A DNA stretch of 64,000 bases from DASUPK01 sp963695675 (GCA_963695675.1 CAVOGY010000005.1:806001-870000), one strand, 5' to 3'. Shown: positions 1 to 9,005, counted from the stretch's first letter. The notes: generated from the sequence alone by a model not told the origin. Translations and numbers: made by a program.

Positions 1-88
1 CCACGCCTCGTGGATCCGGCGAACCATGGCAACGTTCTCGCTCGACACCCCGCGGGCAGTATCGCGCCCCCGGGGCTTCGCAACCCGT

Positions 89-493
89 TTACGGGATCGG
101 CCGGCCCGGGTACTGGATCTGCTGCACGGACCAGCCGTTGCCGTCCGGATCGCTGAAGAAGACGAACCGCCCCCAGGGGAAGTCCTGCACCTCTGAGACC
201 TCGACGCCGCGCTCGGCGAGCTCTGCCCGAGCCGCGTGGGCGTCCTCGACGACGAGCTGCATGCCCTCGAGGCTGCCGGGCTCCATCTGATGGGCGCCGG
301 TCGTGAGCGCGATCGAGCAGGCGGATCCGGGAGGGGTGAGCTGGACGAAGCGGATCTCGTCGCTCACCCGATGGTCGTGATCGTCGTTGAATCCCACCTG
401 GTCGACGTAGAAGGACTTGGCGCGGTCGACGTCCGAGACCGGCACCTGGATCAGCTCGAGTCGCCAGTCGATCTTGGTCTTGGTGTCCGCCAT
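89..493 (-). CDS. VOC (glyoxalase/bleomycin-resistance) family protein
   Basis: This 134-residue protein is a single vicinal-oxygen-chelate domain of normal length. The N-terminal segment LELIQVPVSDVDRAKSFY and the C-terminal FSDPDGNGWSVQQI are the typical first and last strands of the fold; E/H metal-ligand positions are plausible but the substrate cannot be read from sequence. It is divergent from a MarR regulator, and the 89-base gap between them contains inverted repeats, so the regulator probably controls it. Family members range from glyoxalases to dioxygenases and antibiotic-binding proteins. The fold call is firm and the function unknown. Confidence 0.85.
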   Translation of the reverse strand: MADTKTKIDWRLELIQVPVSDVDRAKSFYVDQVGFNDDHDHRVSDEIRFVQLTPPGSACSIALTTGAHQMEPGSLEGMQLVVEDAHAARAELAERGVEVSEVQDFPWGRFVFFSDPDGNGWSVQQIQYPGRPIP

Positions 494-520
494 CGAGATC
501 TCCTTTCGGTCGGCGTGGGA

Positions 521-575
521 AAGTAAGCTTCCCTTGCTTGGTGAGTTACTTAGCCGCTAAATATCTTAGTAGATA
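521..575. promoter_or_regulatory. Candidate MarR operator region between VOC gene and MarR gene
   Basis: Three inverted repeats are visible in the divergent promoter region: AAGTAA (521-526) with TTACTT (546-551), TTAGCCGCTAA (550-560) and TATCTTAGTAGATA (562-575). The stretch is AT-rich compared with its surroundings. MarR proteins usually bind such 16-20 bp palindromes next to their own gene, so autoregulation and control of the VOC gene is the simplest reading. No binding data support it. Confidence 0.45.
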
Positions 576-582
576 AGGGATC

Positions 583-1062
583 GTGATGTCTCCCCGTCGC
601 TGGCCAAAGAAGGACCTGATCGACGAGCTCGTCAGCGAGTTCCGGGTCTCTGGCAACCAGGACAGCGCCTTCGACAACCTGGCGGCCGAGCGGCTCGGCG
701 TCAACCGAACCGACCTGCACTGCCTCAACATCATCGAGAACAGCGGGGGCCTCACCGCGGGCGAGCTGGCTGATGAGGCGGGACTCACCACCGGCGCCGT
801 GACCGGGGTGATCGACCGGCTCGAGCGCGCGGGCTACGCGCGGCGCGTTTCGGACCCTGCCGACCGCCGCCGCGTCAAGCTCGAGGTCACGCCGAAGTTC
901 TATTCCCGGGCGAACAAGATCTGGGGGCCGATGGCGGCCGATTGGGAATCCCGCCTATCGAGGCGCTTCACCGCCGAGGAGCTCGAGCTGGTCACCGAGT
1001 TTCTCCGCGCCACCAACGAGCTCTCCCGCAGGCACCTGGAGCGCCTACGAAAGATGGGCTGA
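583..1062 (+). CDS. MarR-family transcriptional regulator
   Basis: The 159-residue protein has a winged-helix DNA-binding domain: LTAGELADEAGLTTGAVTGV is the recognition helix region (about residues 58-77), followed by the wing RRVSDPADRRRVKLEVT, which carries the DxRxR signature of MarR proteins. Start is GTG 583 or ATG 586. It is divergent from the VOC gene, with palindromes in between. The effector is unknown. A dimeric repressor of its own gene and of the VOC gene is the likely role. Confidence 0.88.
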   Translation: MMSPRRWPKKDLIDELVSEFRVSGNQDSAFDNLAAERLGVNRTDLHCLNIIENSGGLTAGELADEAGLTTGAVTGVIDRLERAGYARRVSDPADRRRVKLEVTPKFYSRANKIWGPMAADWESRLSRRFTAEELELVTEFLRATNELSRRHLERLRKMG

Positions 1063-1124
1063 AGGCAGCACCCGGCTGCTATCGAGTACATCCTGGCCCC
1101 CGACCTGCTCGTATAGGAAGCCAT

Positions 1125-1916
1125 ATGGCGGCGACCCAGCAAGAGAAAGGCCAAGCTCTCCGCGCTTTGCACGAGGGCGAGCCGTTCGTGATCCCCAACC
1201 CCTGGGACGCGGGGACCGCCAAGCTGTTGGCGGGCCTCGGCTTCAAGGCGCTCGCCACCACCAGCGCCGGGCTCTGCTTCCGGCTCGGGCGGCCGGACAA
1301 GGTCCTCACCCTCGACGAGGTCACCGCCCACATCACGGAGCTCGACCGGGCGACCGACCTGCCGGTCTCGGCCGACCTCGAGAACGGCTACGGCCCGGCG
1401 CCCGAGGACGCCGCGCGCGCGATCACGCCGCGCCGCCGAGGCCGGCGCGGTCGGCGGCTCGATCGAGGACTACGACCCCGAAGGCGGCATCTACGACTTC
1501 GACCACGCAGTCGAGCGGGTGGCGGCGGCGGTGGAGGCGGCGCGGGCGCTCGACTTCCCGTTCATGCTCGTCGGGCGGGCCGAGAACTTCTTCCGCGGCA
1601 ACCCCGACCTCGACGACACGATCAAGCGGCTTCTCGCCTACGAGGCGGCGGGCGCCGACGTGCTCTACGCGCCCGGGGTCCGGGAGATCGACGGGATCAA
1701 GGCGATCTGCGACGCGGTCGCGAAGCCGGTCAACGTCTTCTCGATGGGCCTGAGCCGCGACAGATCTTCGCGGCCGGAGCCCAGCGGATCAGCACCGCCG
1801 GCGGCCTCACCTTCGCCGCCGCCAACGCGGTGATCGAGGCGGCCGAGCGGATCCGCGACGACGGGGACTTCTCCGGCCTCGGCCTGCCGAACCGCGTCAC
1901 CGAGCTCGGCGCCTAG
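1125..1916 (+). pseudogene. Isocitrate lyase/PEP mutase-family protein, two compensating frameshifts
   Basis: The gene would encode about 263 residues of the isocitrate lyase/PEP phosphonomutase superfamily. Residues starting MAATQQEKGQALRALHEGEP, then IPNPWDAGTAKLL and SADLENGYG, are typical of this family. The reading frame shifts by one base near 1425-1440 and returns to the original frame near 1745-1760. The middle third is intact in the second frame (SIEDYDPEGGIYDF, MLVGRAENFF, AGADVLYAPG), and the C-terminus FAAGAQRISTAGGLTF is intact in the first. Because all three parts are well conserved, either sequencing errors or a very recent lesion is likely. Substrate cannot be assigned; oxaloacetate/2-methylisocitrate-like C-C lyase chemistry is usual for the family. 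Confidence 0.75.
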
Positions 1917-1924
1917 CGCGCCCG

Positions 1925-2806
1925 CTACTCGGACGGGACGTCGGTCGGCATCTTCATCTGCCGGCCCGCGAGCTTGGAGAAGACCCGGTCGGGAAGGACG
2001 CCCTTGAGGCGGGCCCCGATCTTGGCGTCGGTGCCGACCAGGTACCGGTGCCGGGGGTTGTCCGAGCTGATCGCCTTCCAGATCACGGTGGCGACCTTCT
2101 CCGGCCGGATGCCGCGGTCGGCGGTCTCGTTGAGCACCTCGCCGAAGCGGGCGAGCTGGCGGCCGTAGAGGCGGCGGGCGTCCTCCGGCATCCTCTCGAC
2201 TCGCTCGCGGACCGCCTCGTTGCCCTTGCCCCAGATCTCGGTGTCGATCGAGCCCGGCTCGACGATGACCACGTCGATCTCCCAGGGCCGCAACTCGTGG
2301 CGCAGCGACTCGCCGAGCGCCTCGACCCCGAACTTGGAGGTGTTGTATGGCGACATGAAGGGGCTCGCGACGCGGCCGCCGATCGACGCGAGGAAGACGA
2401 TCGTTCCCTTCGCCCGACGGATCAGCGGGATGAAGGCCTGCGTCACCGCGACCTGGCCGATCAGGTTCACTTCGAGGGCGCCCCGCAGGTCGTCGAGCGA
2501 CATGTGCTCGATCGGGCCGCCGCCGCCCCCGACCCCGGCGTTGTTGACCAGGCCGACCAGGCCCTGATCGCGGAGCCCCTCGGTCACCTGTTCCTCTGCC
2601 GAGGCGATCGAGTTCTGGTCGGTGACGTCGAGTGTGATCGGCGTGAGCCGGTCGGAGCTCCGTCTCCGGAGCTCTTCAGCATCGGGCTGCTTGCGGACGC
2701 CGGCGAAGACCCGATAGCCCTTGCGGTCGAGGAAGAGGGCGGTGGCCCGGCCGATGCCGGTCGACGCCCCCGTGACCACCACCGCGCCGGACTCGTTGCC
2801 AGCCAT
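1925..2806 (-). CDS. SDR-family NAD(P)-dependent oxidoreductase
   Basis: The 293-residue protein is a classical short-chain dehydrogenase. It has the Rossmann motif TGASTGIGRA near residue 12, NNAG near residue 90, the catalytic serine region (FLASIGG) and the YxxxK pair in PYNTSKFG. The longer C-terminal part resembles retinol-dehydrogenase-like SDRs. It is divergent from the UDP-GlcNAc epimerase gene, 45 bases away. Substrate unknown. Confidence 0.9.
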   Translation of the reverse strand: MAGNESGAVVVTGASTGIGRATALFLDRKGYRVFAGVRKQPDAEELRRRSSDRLTPITLDVTDQNSIASAEEQVTEGLRDQGLVGLVNNAGVGGGGGPIEHMSLDDLRGALEVNLIGQVAVTQAFIPLIRRAKGTIVFLASIGGRVASPFMSPYNTSKFGVEALGESLRHELRPWEIDVVIVEPGSIDTEIWGKGNEAVRERVERMPEDARRLYGRQLARFGEVLNETADRGIRPEKVATVIWKAISSDNPRHRYLVGTDAKIGARLKGVLPDRVFSKLAGRQMKMPTDVPSE

Positions 2807-2837
2807 CAGGTTGCAGACCCTAGCGCCCCGGTAACGC

Positions 2838-2843
2838 TAGGTT
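2838..2843 (+). promoter_or_regulatory. -10 box TAGGTT for the UDP-GlcNAc epimerase gene
   Basis: TAGGTT ends 8 bases before the GTG at 2852, with no ribosome-binding site in between. The spacing fits transcription starting at or next to the start codon, that is, a leaderless mRNA. No clear -35 box is seen. Confidence 0.4.
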
Positions 2844-2851
2844 CCCGCACT

Positions 2852-3946
2852 GTGACTGCCTCCGTGCTCGCGGTGGTCGGAGCGCGGCCGAACTTCGTCA
2901 AGGCCGCCCCGGTCGTCGAGGCCCTTCAGGGAATCGACGGGATCTCGGTACGGCTGCTGCACACCGGCCAGCACTACGACCGGCCGCTGTCCGGCAGCTT
3001 CATCGAGCACCTCGGCATGCCCCAGCCCGACGCCAACCTCGGGGTCGGATCCGGCACCCATGCCGAGCAGACCGCGGGAGTCCTGATCGGCGTGGAGGCC
3101 GACCTGCTGGAGCACCCTGCCGACCTGGTGCTGGTCGCGGGCGACGTCAACTCGACCTCAGCCGCCGCGCTCGCCGCGACCAAGCTCGGCGTCTCGGTCG
3201 GGCACATCGAATCGGGCTTGCGCTCGCGCGACTGGTCGATGCCCGAGGAGGTGAACCGAGTGGTGACCGACCACGTCTCCCAGCTCCTCCTCTGCACGTC
3301 CGAGGATGCGGTTGCCAACCTCGCCGGGGAGGGGATCGCCGGCGACGGCGTGCAGCTCGTCGGCAACACGATGATCGACAGCCTGCTCCGCATCCTCGAC
3401 GACAGCGATCGCGACGCCGTGCTTCGCGCGCACGGCGTCGAAGCGCGGTCGTTCATCCTGGTGACGCTCCATCGCCCAGGCGTGGTCGACGACGCCAAGC
3501 GGCTCGGTGAGGTGATCTCGGTGCTCGGCGAGCTCGGCACGAACCTGCCCGTGCTCTTCCCTGCCCACCCGCGCACGACGGCGCGGGTTCGCGACGCCGG
3601 GATCGAGGTCCCCGACCAGGTGCGGATCGTCGAGCCGATCGACTACGCCGACTTCATCGCCCTCGAGGCGAACGCGCGCCTCGTGGTCACCGACTCCGGG
3701 GGCGTGCAGGAGGAGACCACGGTGCTCGGCGTGCCCTGTCTCACCTACCGCACCACCACCGAGCGCCCGATCACCGTGGAGCGGGGCACGAACGAGCTGG
3801 TCGGCGTCGACCCGGACGCGCTGCTCGAGGCGGCCCAGCGAGTGCTGGTCGCCGAGCCGCCGGCCAATGCACCCGAGATCCCGCTCTGGGACGGGCAGGC
3901 AGGGCCTCGGGCCGCGGCGGCGGTCGAGGCCTTTCTCGGCGGCTGA
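2852..3946 (+). CDS. wecB: UDP-N-acetylglucosamine 2-epimerase (non-hydrolysing)
   Basis: The 364-residue product interconverts UDP-GlcNAc and UDP-ManNAc, a cytoplasmic step supplying ManNAc for surface glycans. Family motifs are in order: GARPNFVKAAP near the start, LLHTGQHYD, VAGDVNSTSAAALAA, GHIESGLRS, MPEEVNRVVTDHVS and the C-terminal nucleotide site VTDSGGVQEET with TERPITV. Length matches the family (about 360-380). GTG 2852 is chosen because the motif block begins a few residues later and a -10 box sits just upstream; GTG 2864 is possible. It lies alone, about 50 kb from the rhamnose genes. Confidence 0.92.
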   Translation: MTASVLAVVGARPNFVKAAPVVEALQGIDGISVRLLHTGQHYDRPLSGSFIEHLGMPQPDANLGVGSGTHAEQTAGVLIGVEADLLEHPADLVLVAGDVNSTSAAALAATKLGVSVGHIESGLRSRDWSMPEEVNRVVTDHVSQLLLCTSEDAVANLAGEGIAGDGVQLVGNTMIDSLLRILDDSDRDAVLRAHGVEARSFILVTLHRPGVVDDAKRLGEVISVLGELGTNLPVLFPAHPRTTARVRDAGIEVPDQVRIVEPIDYADFIALEANARLVVTDSGGVQEETTVLGVPCLTYRTTTERPITVERGTNELVGVDPDALLEAAQRVLVAEPPANAPEIPLWDGQAGPRAAAAVEAFLGG

Positions 3947-4035
3947 GCATCGGCGAATTCCCGGCAGCCCGCACGCGCCGGGCTCGACGAGTAGCGGGCG
4001 GGATCTCTCATTTCAGACAAGCGGCAGGAGCCGCT

Positions 4036-4533
4036 GTGCGCCGCACGAATGCCCGCAGCATGAAGAGCGCAAGCCGAACGCTGGTGAAGTCACCGCCGGA
4101 GCTCTGGCAGCTGATCGACCAGCCCGATCGCATGCAGGGCCTGATGTCCGCACTGCTCGGCCGGGCCACCGAAGTGAAGGTGAAGGAGCGGAAGCCGGAG
4201 TCGATGCTGCGCTGGCAGGCCGCCGGTGACGGCGATCAGGCTTGGATCGAGGTCGGGCTGGCGGAGAAGGGCTGGGGGACGCGGGTCGAGGTGAGCGCTG
4301 AGAGCCCGTCCGAGCCGACCAAGCTGGAGGGCTGGCTCGAAGCGGTCCTCGAGGAGCTGGCGACCCCGCAGAAGCGCCCCTTCGAGAGCGTGGGCGCCGC
4401 GCCGGAGCGCGAGGCCCCCGCGGCGACGGCACCCGTCGAGGCGCCGCCGGCGGAATCCGCCGTCCCGACGCCGCCCGCGGAGGATCCCCGGCCCGTCCGG
4501 CCCGGGAAGTTCCGCCGCATCTTCGGCTTCTGA
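4036..4533 (+). CDS. SRPBCC-like protein with Pro/Ala-rich tail
   Basis: The protein has 165 residues. The first ~110 look like a polyketide-cyclase/START-type (SRPBCC) fold: SPPELWQLIDQPDRMQGLM resembles the entry helix, and a Trp-rich strand plus the final amphipathic helix GWLEAVLEELA follow. The last ~45 residues are low-complexity Pro/Ala/Glu ending in a basic KFRRIFGF. GTG 4036 is preferred because GGCAGGAG lies 7 bases upstream; ATG 4060 is the alternative. No ligand or partner can be inferred. Confidence 0.6.
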   Translation: MRRTNARSMKSASRTLVKSPPELWQLIDQPDRMQGLMSALLGRATEVKVKERKPESMLRWQAAGDGDQAWIEVGLAEKGWGTRVEVSAESPSEPTKLEGWLEAVLEELATPQKRPFESVGAAPEREAPAATAPVEAPPAESAVPTPPAEDPRPVRPGKFRRIFGF

Positions 4534-4575
4534 TCCGGCGACTCGACGGCGCTAATCGAGATAGTTGAGTGTGCA

Positions 4576-5529
4576 ATGATCTTGGGGATGAAGGCCTTCG
4601 TCCTCGAGGACTTCGACTCTGAGCCCGCCCTCGGCGACCTCCCGGAACCCGAGCCGGGCGAGGGCCAGGTCGCCGTCCGGCTCAACGGCTCCTCCGTGAA
4701 CCCCGTCGACAACGCGATCGCCTCCGGCGGGCTCCGTGGGATGGCCGAGTACGAGTTCCCGGTCATCCTCGGCCGGGACTTCGCCGGCGTGGTCGAAGAG
4801 GTGGGGGACGGTGTCGATGCCTATGCGAATGGCGACCAGGTCTTCGGATTTATCGGTGCGGCGGATCCTGAGGTGCACAACGGGGCCTGGGCGGAGCTCG
4901 CCCTGGTTCCCACAGCTGGCGGGCACGTCACCAAGAAGCCGGCGGAAGTGGACTTCGCCAGCGCCGGGGCGGCGTCGATCGCCGGCTTGACGGCGCTCGC
5001 CGCCATCAACGCCCTGGAGCTGAAGGAGGGCGAGACAGTCCTGATCGTCGGCGCCACCGGCGGCGTGGGGAGCTTCGCGGTCCAGCTCGCGAACCGCGCG
5101 GGAGCTCACGTCATCGCACCGGGCCTTCCGGAGGACGAGGGCTACCTCCTCGACCTGGGCGCAGATCACGTCATTCCACGCGATGGCGACGTGGCGGCCC
5201 AGGCTCGCGAGCTCGAGAGCGGCGGCGTCGCGGCCCTGATCGACACCGTCTCCTACTCCCCGGACGAGCTCGAGGTCTACGCCGCCGCCCTCGCGGATGG
5301 CGGACGGGTCGCCTCCCCTACGAGCGCGGCGGGCGAGGGCCCGGGCCGGCACAACGTGAACGGCTCGGGCGCCGACGGAGCGATCGAGCAGCTCGCGCAG
5401 CTGCTCGCTGACGGCGCCCTCCGCGTGCCGCTCCAGCGGACGTACCCGCTCAAGGACGCCCGCACCGCCCTCTCCGACCTGCCCGGCGAGCACACCCAGG
5501 GCAAGCTCGCCATCGCCGTCGCCGCCTGA
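4576..5529 (+). CDS. NADP-dependent medium-chain oxidoreductase (quinone oxidoreductase type)
   Basis: The 317-residue protein has the GroES-like N-terminal domain (LNGSSVNPVDNAIASGG, VILGRDFAGVVEEVG) and a Rossmann domain with VLIVGATGGVGSFAVQLA. The structural-zinc cysteines of alcohol dehydrogenases are absent, as expected for zeta-crystallin/quinone oxidoreductases. It probably reduces an enone or quinone with NADPH. Starts at ATG 4576 or ATG 4588; homologues typically begin at the MKAF position, which favours 4588. Confidence 0.88.
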   Translation: MILGMKAFVLEDFDSEPALGDLPEPEPGEGQVAVRLNGSSVNPVDNAIASGGLRGMAEYEFPVILGRDFAGVVEEVGDGVDAYANGDQVFGFIGAADPEVHNGAWAELALVPTAGGHVTKKPAEVDFASAGAASIAGLTALAAINALELKEGETVLIVGATGGVGSFAVQLANRAGAHVIAPGLPEDEGYLLDLGADHVIPRDGDVAAQARELESGGVAALIDTVSYSPDELEVYAAALADGGRVASPTSAAGEGPGRHNVNGSGADGAIEQLAQLLADGALRVPLQRTYPLKDARTALSDLPGEHTQGKLAIAVAA

Positions 5530-5561
5530 GTCTTCCGAGCGCTCACTCGGCAACCCCTATC

Positions 5562-5567
5562 TATCCT
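5562..5567 (+). promoter_or_regulatory. -10 box TATCCT for the mutase gene
   Basis: TATCCT is followed by exactly 6 bases and then ATG 5574. No Shine-Dalgarno sequence fits. This is the clearest of several leaderless-type starts in the window. Confidence 0.5.
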
Positions 5568-5573
5568 GTCCGC

Positions 5574-7289
5574 ATGGCCACCCGGCCAAAGGACGAGGCG
5601 AAGACCGAGGGTGCGGACAGCGGGGCGTCCGACGGCGCTCCCGACAGCGAGCGGCAGCAGGCCGCGGTGGACGAGGACCTGCACCGCTACATCGCGCCCG
5701 TCGTCGGCCCCGACGACCCGCGGAAGATCACCGACTCGGGGATCGAGATCAAGCGCCTCTACGAGGAGGACGACGTCGCGCCCGGCCTCCAGGAGCGGCT
5801 CGGCGAGCCCGGCGAGTACCCGTTCACCCGCGGCATCCATCCCGGCATGTACCGGGACCGGCTCTGGACGATGCGCCAGTACGCGGGCTTCGCCAGCCCC
5901 GAGGACACCAACGAGCGCTATCGCTACCTGACCGAGCACGGCTCCACCGGGCTCTCGATGGCCTTCGACCTGCCGACGCAGCTCGGCCGGGACTCGGACG
6001 ACCCCCTCTGCGCCGGCGAGGTCGGCCGCACCGGCGTCCCGATCGACACGATCGAGGACATGCGGATCTGCTTCGAGGGCATCTCGCTGGCCGAGATCTC
6101 GACCTCGATGACGATCAACGCCCCGGCGGCGATCCTGCTGCTGCTCTACGAGCTCGTCGGCGAAGAGCAGGGCGTTCCGTCCAAGGAGCTGCGCGGGACG
6201 GTGCAGAACGACGTCTTGAAGGAGTACGTCTCGCGCGGCAACTACATCTACCCCCCCGAGCCGACGATGCGGCTCACCACCGACATCTTCGCCTACTGCA
6301 ACGAGAACGTCCCGAAGTGGAACACGATCTCGATCTCCGGCTACCACATGCGCGAGAAGGGCTGCTCGGCGGTCCAGGAGGTCGCCTTCACCCTCTCCAA
6401 CGCGATCGCCTACGTGCAGGCCGGGATCGACGCCGGACTCGACGTTGACACCTTCGGCCGTCGCCTCGCCTTCTTCTTCAACGGGCACAACAACGTCTTC
6501 CAGGAGATCGCCAAGTTCCGCGCGGTGCGCAGGATGTGGGCGAAGATCATGCGCGACCGGTTCGGGGCCACCGACGAGAAGGCCCAGACGATCCGCTTCC
6601 ACACGCAGACGGGCGGGGTGACGCTACAGGCGCAGCAGCCGGAGGTGAACATCATCCGGGTCGCCCTGCAGGGCTTTGCCGCGGTCGCCGGCGGCACCCA
6701 GTCCCTGCATACCAACGGCTTCGACGAGGCGCTCGCCCTGCCGACCGAGCGCTCGGCCCGAATCGCCCTGCGCACTCAGCAGGTGCTCGCCCACGAGTCC
6801 GGCGTCGCCGACACCGTCGACCCATTCGCCGGCTCCTACTTCATCGAGTCGCTCACCGACGAGATCGAGGAGCGCTCGCGGGAGCTGATCAAGAAGGTCG
6901 AGGACCTGGGCGGATCGGTGAACGCCCTCGAGTTCATCCAGAAGGAGATCGAGGAGTCGGCGATCTCCTACCAGGAGCGCTACCGGACCGGCCAGGACAT
7001 CATCGTCGGCGTCAACAAGTACGTCAGCGACCAGGTCGACGACGTCGACATCCTCAAGGTCGACCCCGAGTCGGAGAAGCGCCAACTCGAGCGCCTTGCG
7101 AAGTGGAAGGCCAACCGCGACCAGGCGGCGGTGGATCGGCGGCTCGAGGAGCTTCGCGAGGCCGCCCGCGCCGACGCGAACCTCCTCCCGCCGATCAAGG
7201 AGGCGCTGCGGGCCGGCGGGTCGATCGGCGAGGTCTGCGGCGCCATGCGCGACGTCTTCGGCGAGTACCGGGGCGGGGCGTTCTTCTAG
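5574..7289 (+). CDS. Methylmalonyl-CoA mutase large (catalytic) subunit
   Basis: The 571-residue protein is the TIM-barrel catalytic part of an acyl-CoA mutase, which isomerises (R)-methylmalonyl-CoA and succinyl-CoA with adenosylcobalamin. Diagnostic blocks are YPFTRGIHPGMYRDRLWTMR, MRQYAGFASPEDTNERY, STGLSMAFDLPTQLGRDSD, GGTQSLHTNGFDEALALPTE and VDPFAGSYFIE. The C-terminal B12-binding domain of the long form is absent, so this is the split type (about 550 residues) that needs a separate ~140-residue cobalamin subunit; none is seen in this window. The first ~35 residues are a charged, disordered extension. It heads the run with carboxylase beta and epsilon genes, consistent with propionate/methylmalonyl-CoA metabolism. 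Confidence 0.93.
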   Translation: MATRPKDEAKTEGADSGASDGAPDSERQQAAVDEDLHRYIAPVVGPDDPRKITDSGIEIKRLYEEDDVAPGLQERLGEPGEYPFTRGIHPGMYRDRLWTMRQYAGFASPEDTNERYRYLTEHGSTGLSMAFDLPTQLGRDSDDPLCAGEVGRTGVPIDTIEDMRICFEGISLAEISTSMTINAPAAILLLLYELVGEEQGVPSKELRGTVQNDVLKEYVSRGNYIYPPEPTMRLTTDIFAYCNENVPKWNTISISGYHMREKGCSAVQEVAFTLSNAIAYVQAGIDAGLDVDTFGRRLAFFFNGHNNVFQEIAKFRAVRRMWAKIMRDRFGATDEKAQTIRFHTQTGGVTLQAQQPEVNIIRVALQGFAAVAGGTQSLHTNGFDEALALPTERSARIALRTQQVLAHESGVADTVDPFAGSYFIESLTDEIEERSRELIKKVEDLGGSVNALEFIQKEIEESAISYQERYRTGQDIIVGVNKYVSDQVDDVDILKVDPESEKRQLERLAKWKANRDQAAVDRRLEELREAARADANLLPPIKEALRAGGSIGEVCGAMRDVFGEYRGGAFF

Positions 7290-7421
7290 GCGCCGCTCCG
7301 ACCTGGTGGACCTGAGCCGCGGGCTGGTCAACTTCGGCGTCAACCGCGGTTGGCTTCGCAAGCTCTTCCGTGAGGGCCAACCGACGCGGCCACCTGTCTT
7401 CTAGGCAGCGGGGCCGCCACC

Positions 7422-7427
7422 TAGAAT
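7422..7427 (+). promoter_or_regulatory. -10 box TAGAAT for the carboxylase beta gene
   Basis: TAGAAT is followed by 7 bases and ATG 7435, without a ribosome-binding site. This suggests that the carboxylase beta gene has its own leaderless transcript in addition to any read-through from the mutase gene. Confidence 0.42.
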
Positions 7428-7434
7428 CGCCCGG

Positions 7435-9003
7435 ATGCGAGAGAAGAACCCGGTCACCCACGAGGAGAAGCTCGCCTACCTGCGCGAGCTCCGCGAGGAG
7501 GCCATCCACGCGGGCACCGACGAGGCCGTCGCGAAGCAGCACGAGAAGGGCAAGCTCACCGCGCGCGAGCGGATCGACAAGCTGCTCGACCCGGGCTCCT
7601 TCGAGGAGCTCGACACATTCGTTCGCCACCGCACCCACGAGTTCGGGATGGACAAGCGCCGGCCCTGGGGCGACGCGGTGGTAACCGGCTACGGGACGAT
7701 CGACGGCCGCACGGTCTTCGTCTTCTCCCAGGACTTCACCGTCTTCGGCGGCTCTCTCGGCGAGGTGATGGCGGAGAAGATGGTCAAGGTGATGGACCTG
7801 GCCGCCAAGGTCGGGGCGCCGGTGATCGGGATCAACGACTCGGGGGGTGCGCGGATCCAGGAGGGCGTCGTCTCGCTCGGCGCCTACGGCGACGTCTTCG
7901 TCCGCAACGTCCAGTGCTCCGGGGTGATCCCGCAGATCAGCCTGATCATGGGACCCTGCGCCGGCGGCGCGGTCTACTCCCCCGCGATGACCGACTTCAT
8001 CTTCATGGTCAAGGAGACCTCGCACATGTTCATCACCGGCCCCGAGGTGATCAAGACGGTGACCGGCGAGGAGGTCGAGTTCGAGGAGCTCGGCGGCGCG
8101 ATGAGTCACAACAGCAAGTCGGGCGTCGCGCACTTCGCCGCCGACGACGAGGAGCAGTGCCTGGAGGACGCGCGGTACCTGATGAGCTTCCTGCCGCTCA
8201 ACAACCTCGAGCTCCCGCCCCGAGTCGAGCCCACCGACGATCCCGACCGCGAGGATCCCGAGCTCGACTCGATCGTCCCCGACGACCCGCAGAAGCCGTA
8301 TGACATGCGGGACGTGATCTCGCGGATCGTCGACGACGGCGAGTTCTTCGAGGTCCACGAGCACTTCGCCCAGAACATCGTCGTCGGCTTCTCCCGGCTC
8401 GACGGCCATCCGATCGGCGTGGTCGGAAACCAGCCGAAGCACCTCGCCGGTGTGCTCGACATCAACTCATCGGAGAAGGCGGCCCGCTTCGTCCGCTTCT
8501 GCGACGCCTTCAACATCCCGCTGCTCACCTTCACCGACGTCCCCGGCTTCCTGCCGGGCACCTCGCAGGAGTGGGGCGGGATCATCCGCCACGGGGCGAA
8601 GCTCCTCTACGCCTTCACCGAGGCCACCGTCCCCAAGCTCACCATCGTCACCCGCAAGGCATACGGCGGCGCCTACGACGTCATGAACTCCAAGCACATG
8701 CTTGCCGACTTCAACTTCGCCTGGCCGTCGGCGGAGGTCGCGGTGATGGGGCCGGAGGGGGCGGTCAACATCATCTACCGGCGCGACCTCGCGAAGTCCC
8801 CCACCCCCGAGGAGCGCCGCGACAAGCTGATCGACGACTACAAGGCGCACTTCGCAAACCCCTACTCGGCGGCGGAGCGCGGCTACATCGACGACGTAAT
8901 CGAGCCGCACCAGACCCGGCCGAAGCTGATCCGAGCGCTGCGCACCCTGCAGACCAAGCGCGTCGAGGGGCCCAAGCGCAAGCACGGGAACATCCCGCTC
9001 TAG
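7435..9003 (+). CDS. Acyl-CoA (propionyl-CoA) carboxylase beta subunit
   Basis: The 522-residue carboxyltransferase moves CO2 from carboxybiotin to an acyl-CoA. The N-terminal half carries GKLTARERIDKLLDPGSFEE, GGSLGEVMAEKM, INDSGGARIQEGV and MGPCAGGAVYSPA. The C-terminal half carries DVPGFLPGTSQEWGGIIRHG and RKAYGGAYDVMNSK. Length and the Asp in the DVPGF-type segment fit actinobacterial AccD5/PccB enzymes. The mutase gene upstream and an epsilon-subunit gene downstream favour propionyl-CoA as a substrate. The biotinylated alpha partner may be the gene at 18775-20541. Confidence 0.93.
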   Translation: MREKNPVTHEEKLAYLRELREEAIHAGTDEAVAKQHEKGKLTARERIDKLLDPGSFEELDTFVRHRTHEFGMDKRRPWGDAVVTGYGTIDGRTVFVFSQDFTVFGGSLGEVMAEKMVKVMDLAAKVGAPVIGINDSGGARIQEGVVSLGAYGDVFVRNVQCSGVIPQISLIMGPCAGGAVYSPAMTDFIFMVKETSHMFITGPEVIKTVTGEEVEFEELGGAMSHNSKSGVAHFAADDEEQCLEDARYLMSFLPLNNLELPPRVEPTDDPDREDPELDSIVPDDPQKPYDMRDVISRIVDDGEFFEVHEHFAQNIVVGFSRLDGHPIGVVGNQPKHLAGVLDINSSEKAARFVRFCDAFNIPLLTFTDVPGFLPGTSQEWGGIIRHGAKLLYAFTEATVPKLTIVTRKAYGGAYDVMNSKHMLADFNFAWPSAEVAVMGPEGAVNIIYRRDLAKSPTPEERRDKLIDDYKAHFANPYSAAERGYIDDVIEPHQTRPKLIRALRTLQTKRVEGPKRKHGNIPL

Positions 9004-9005
9004 GC

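Noticed and set aside
1..27. Possible start of a minus-strand gene leaving the window at its left edge
   Set aside because: Only nine codons are visible; nothing can be said about the product.
7306..7404. Possible 32-residue peptide between the mutase and carboxylase genes
   Set aside because: GTG start without ribosome-binding site, no recognisable features, and it lies where the promoter of the carboxylase gene is expected.
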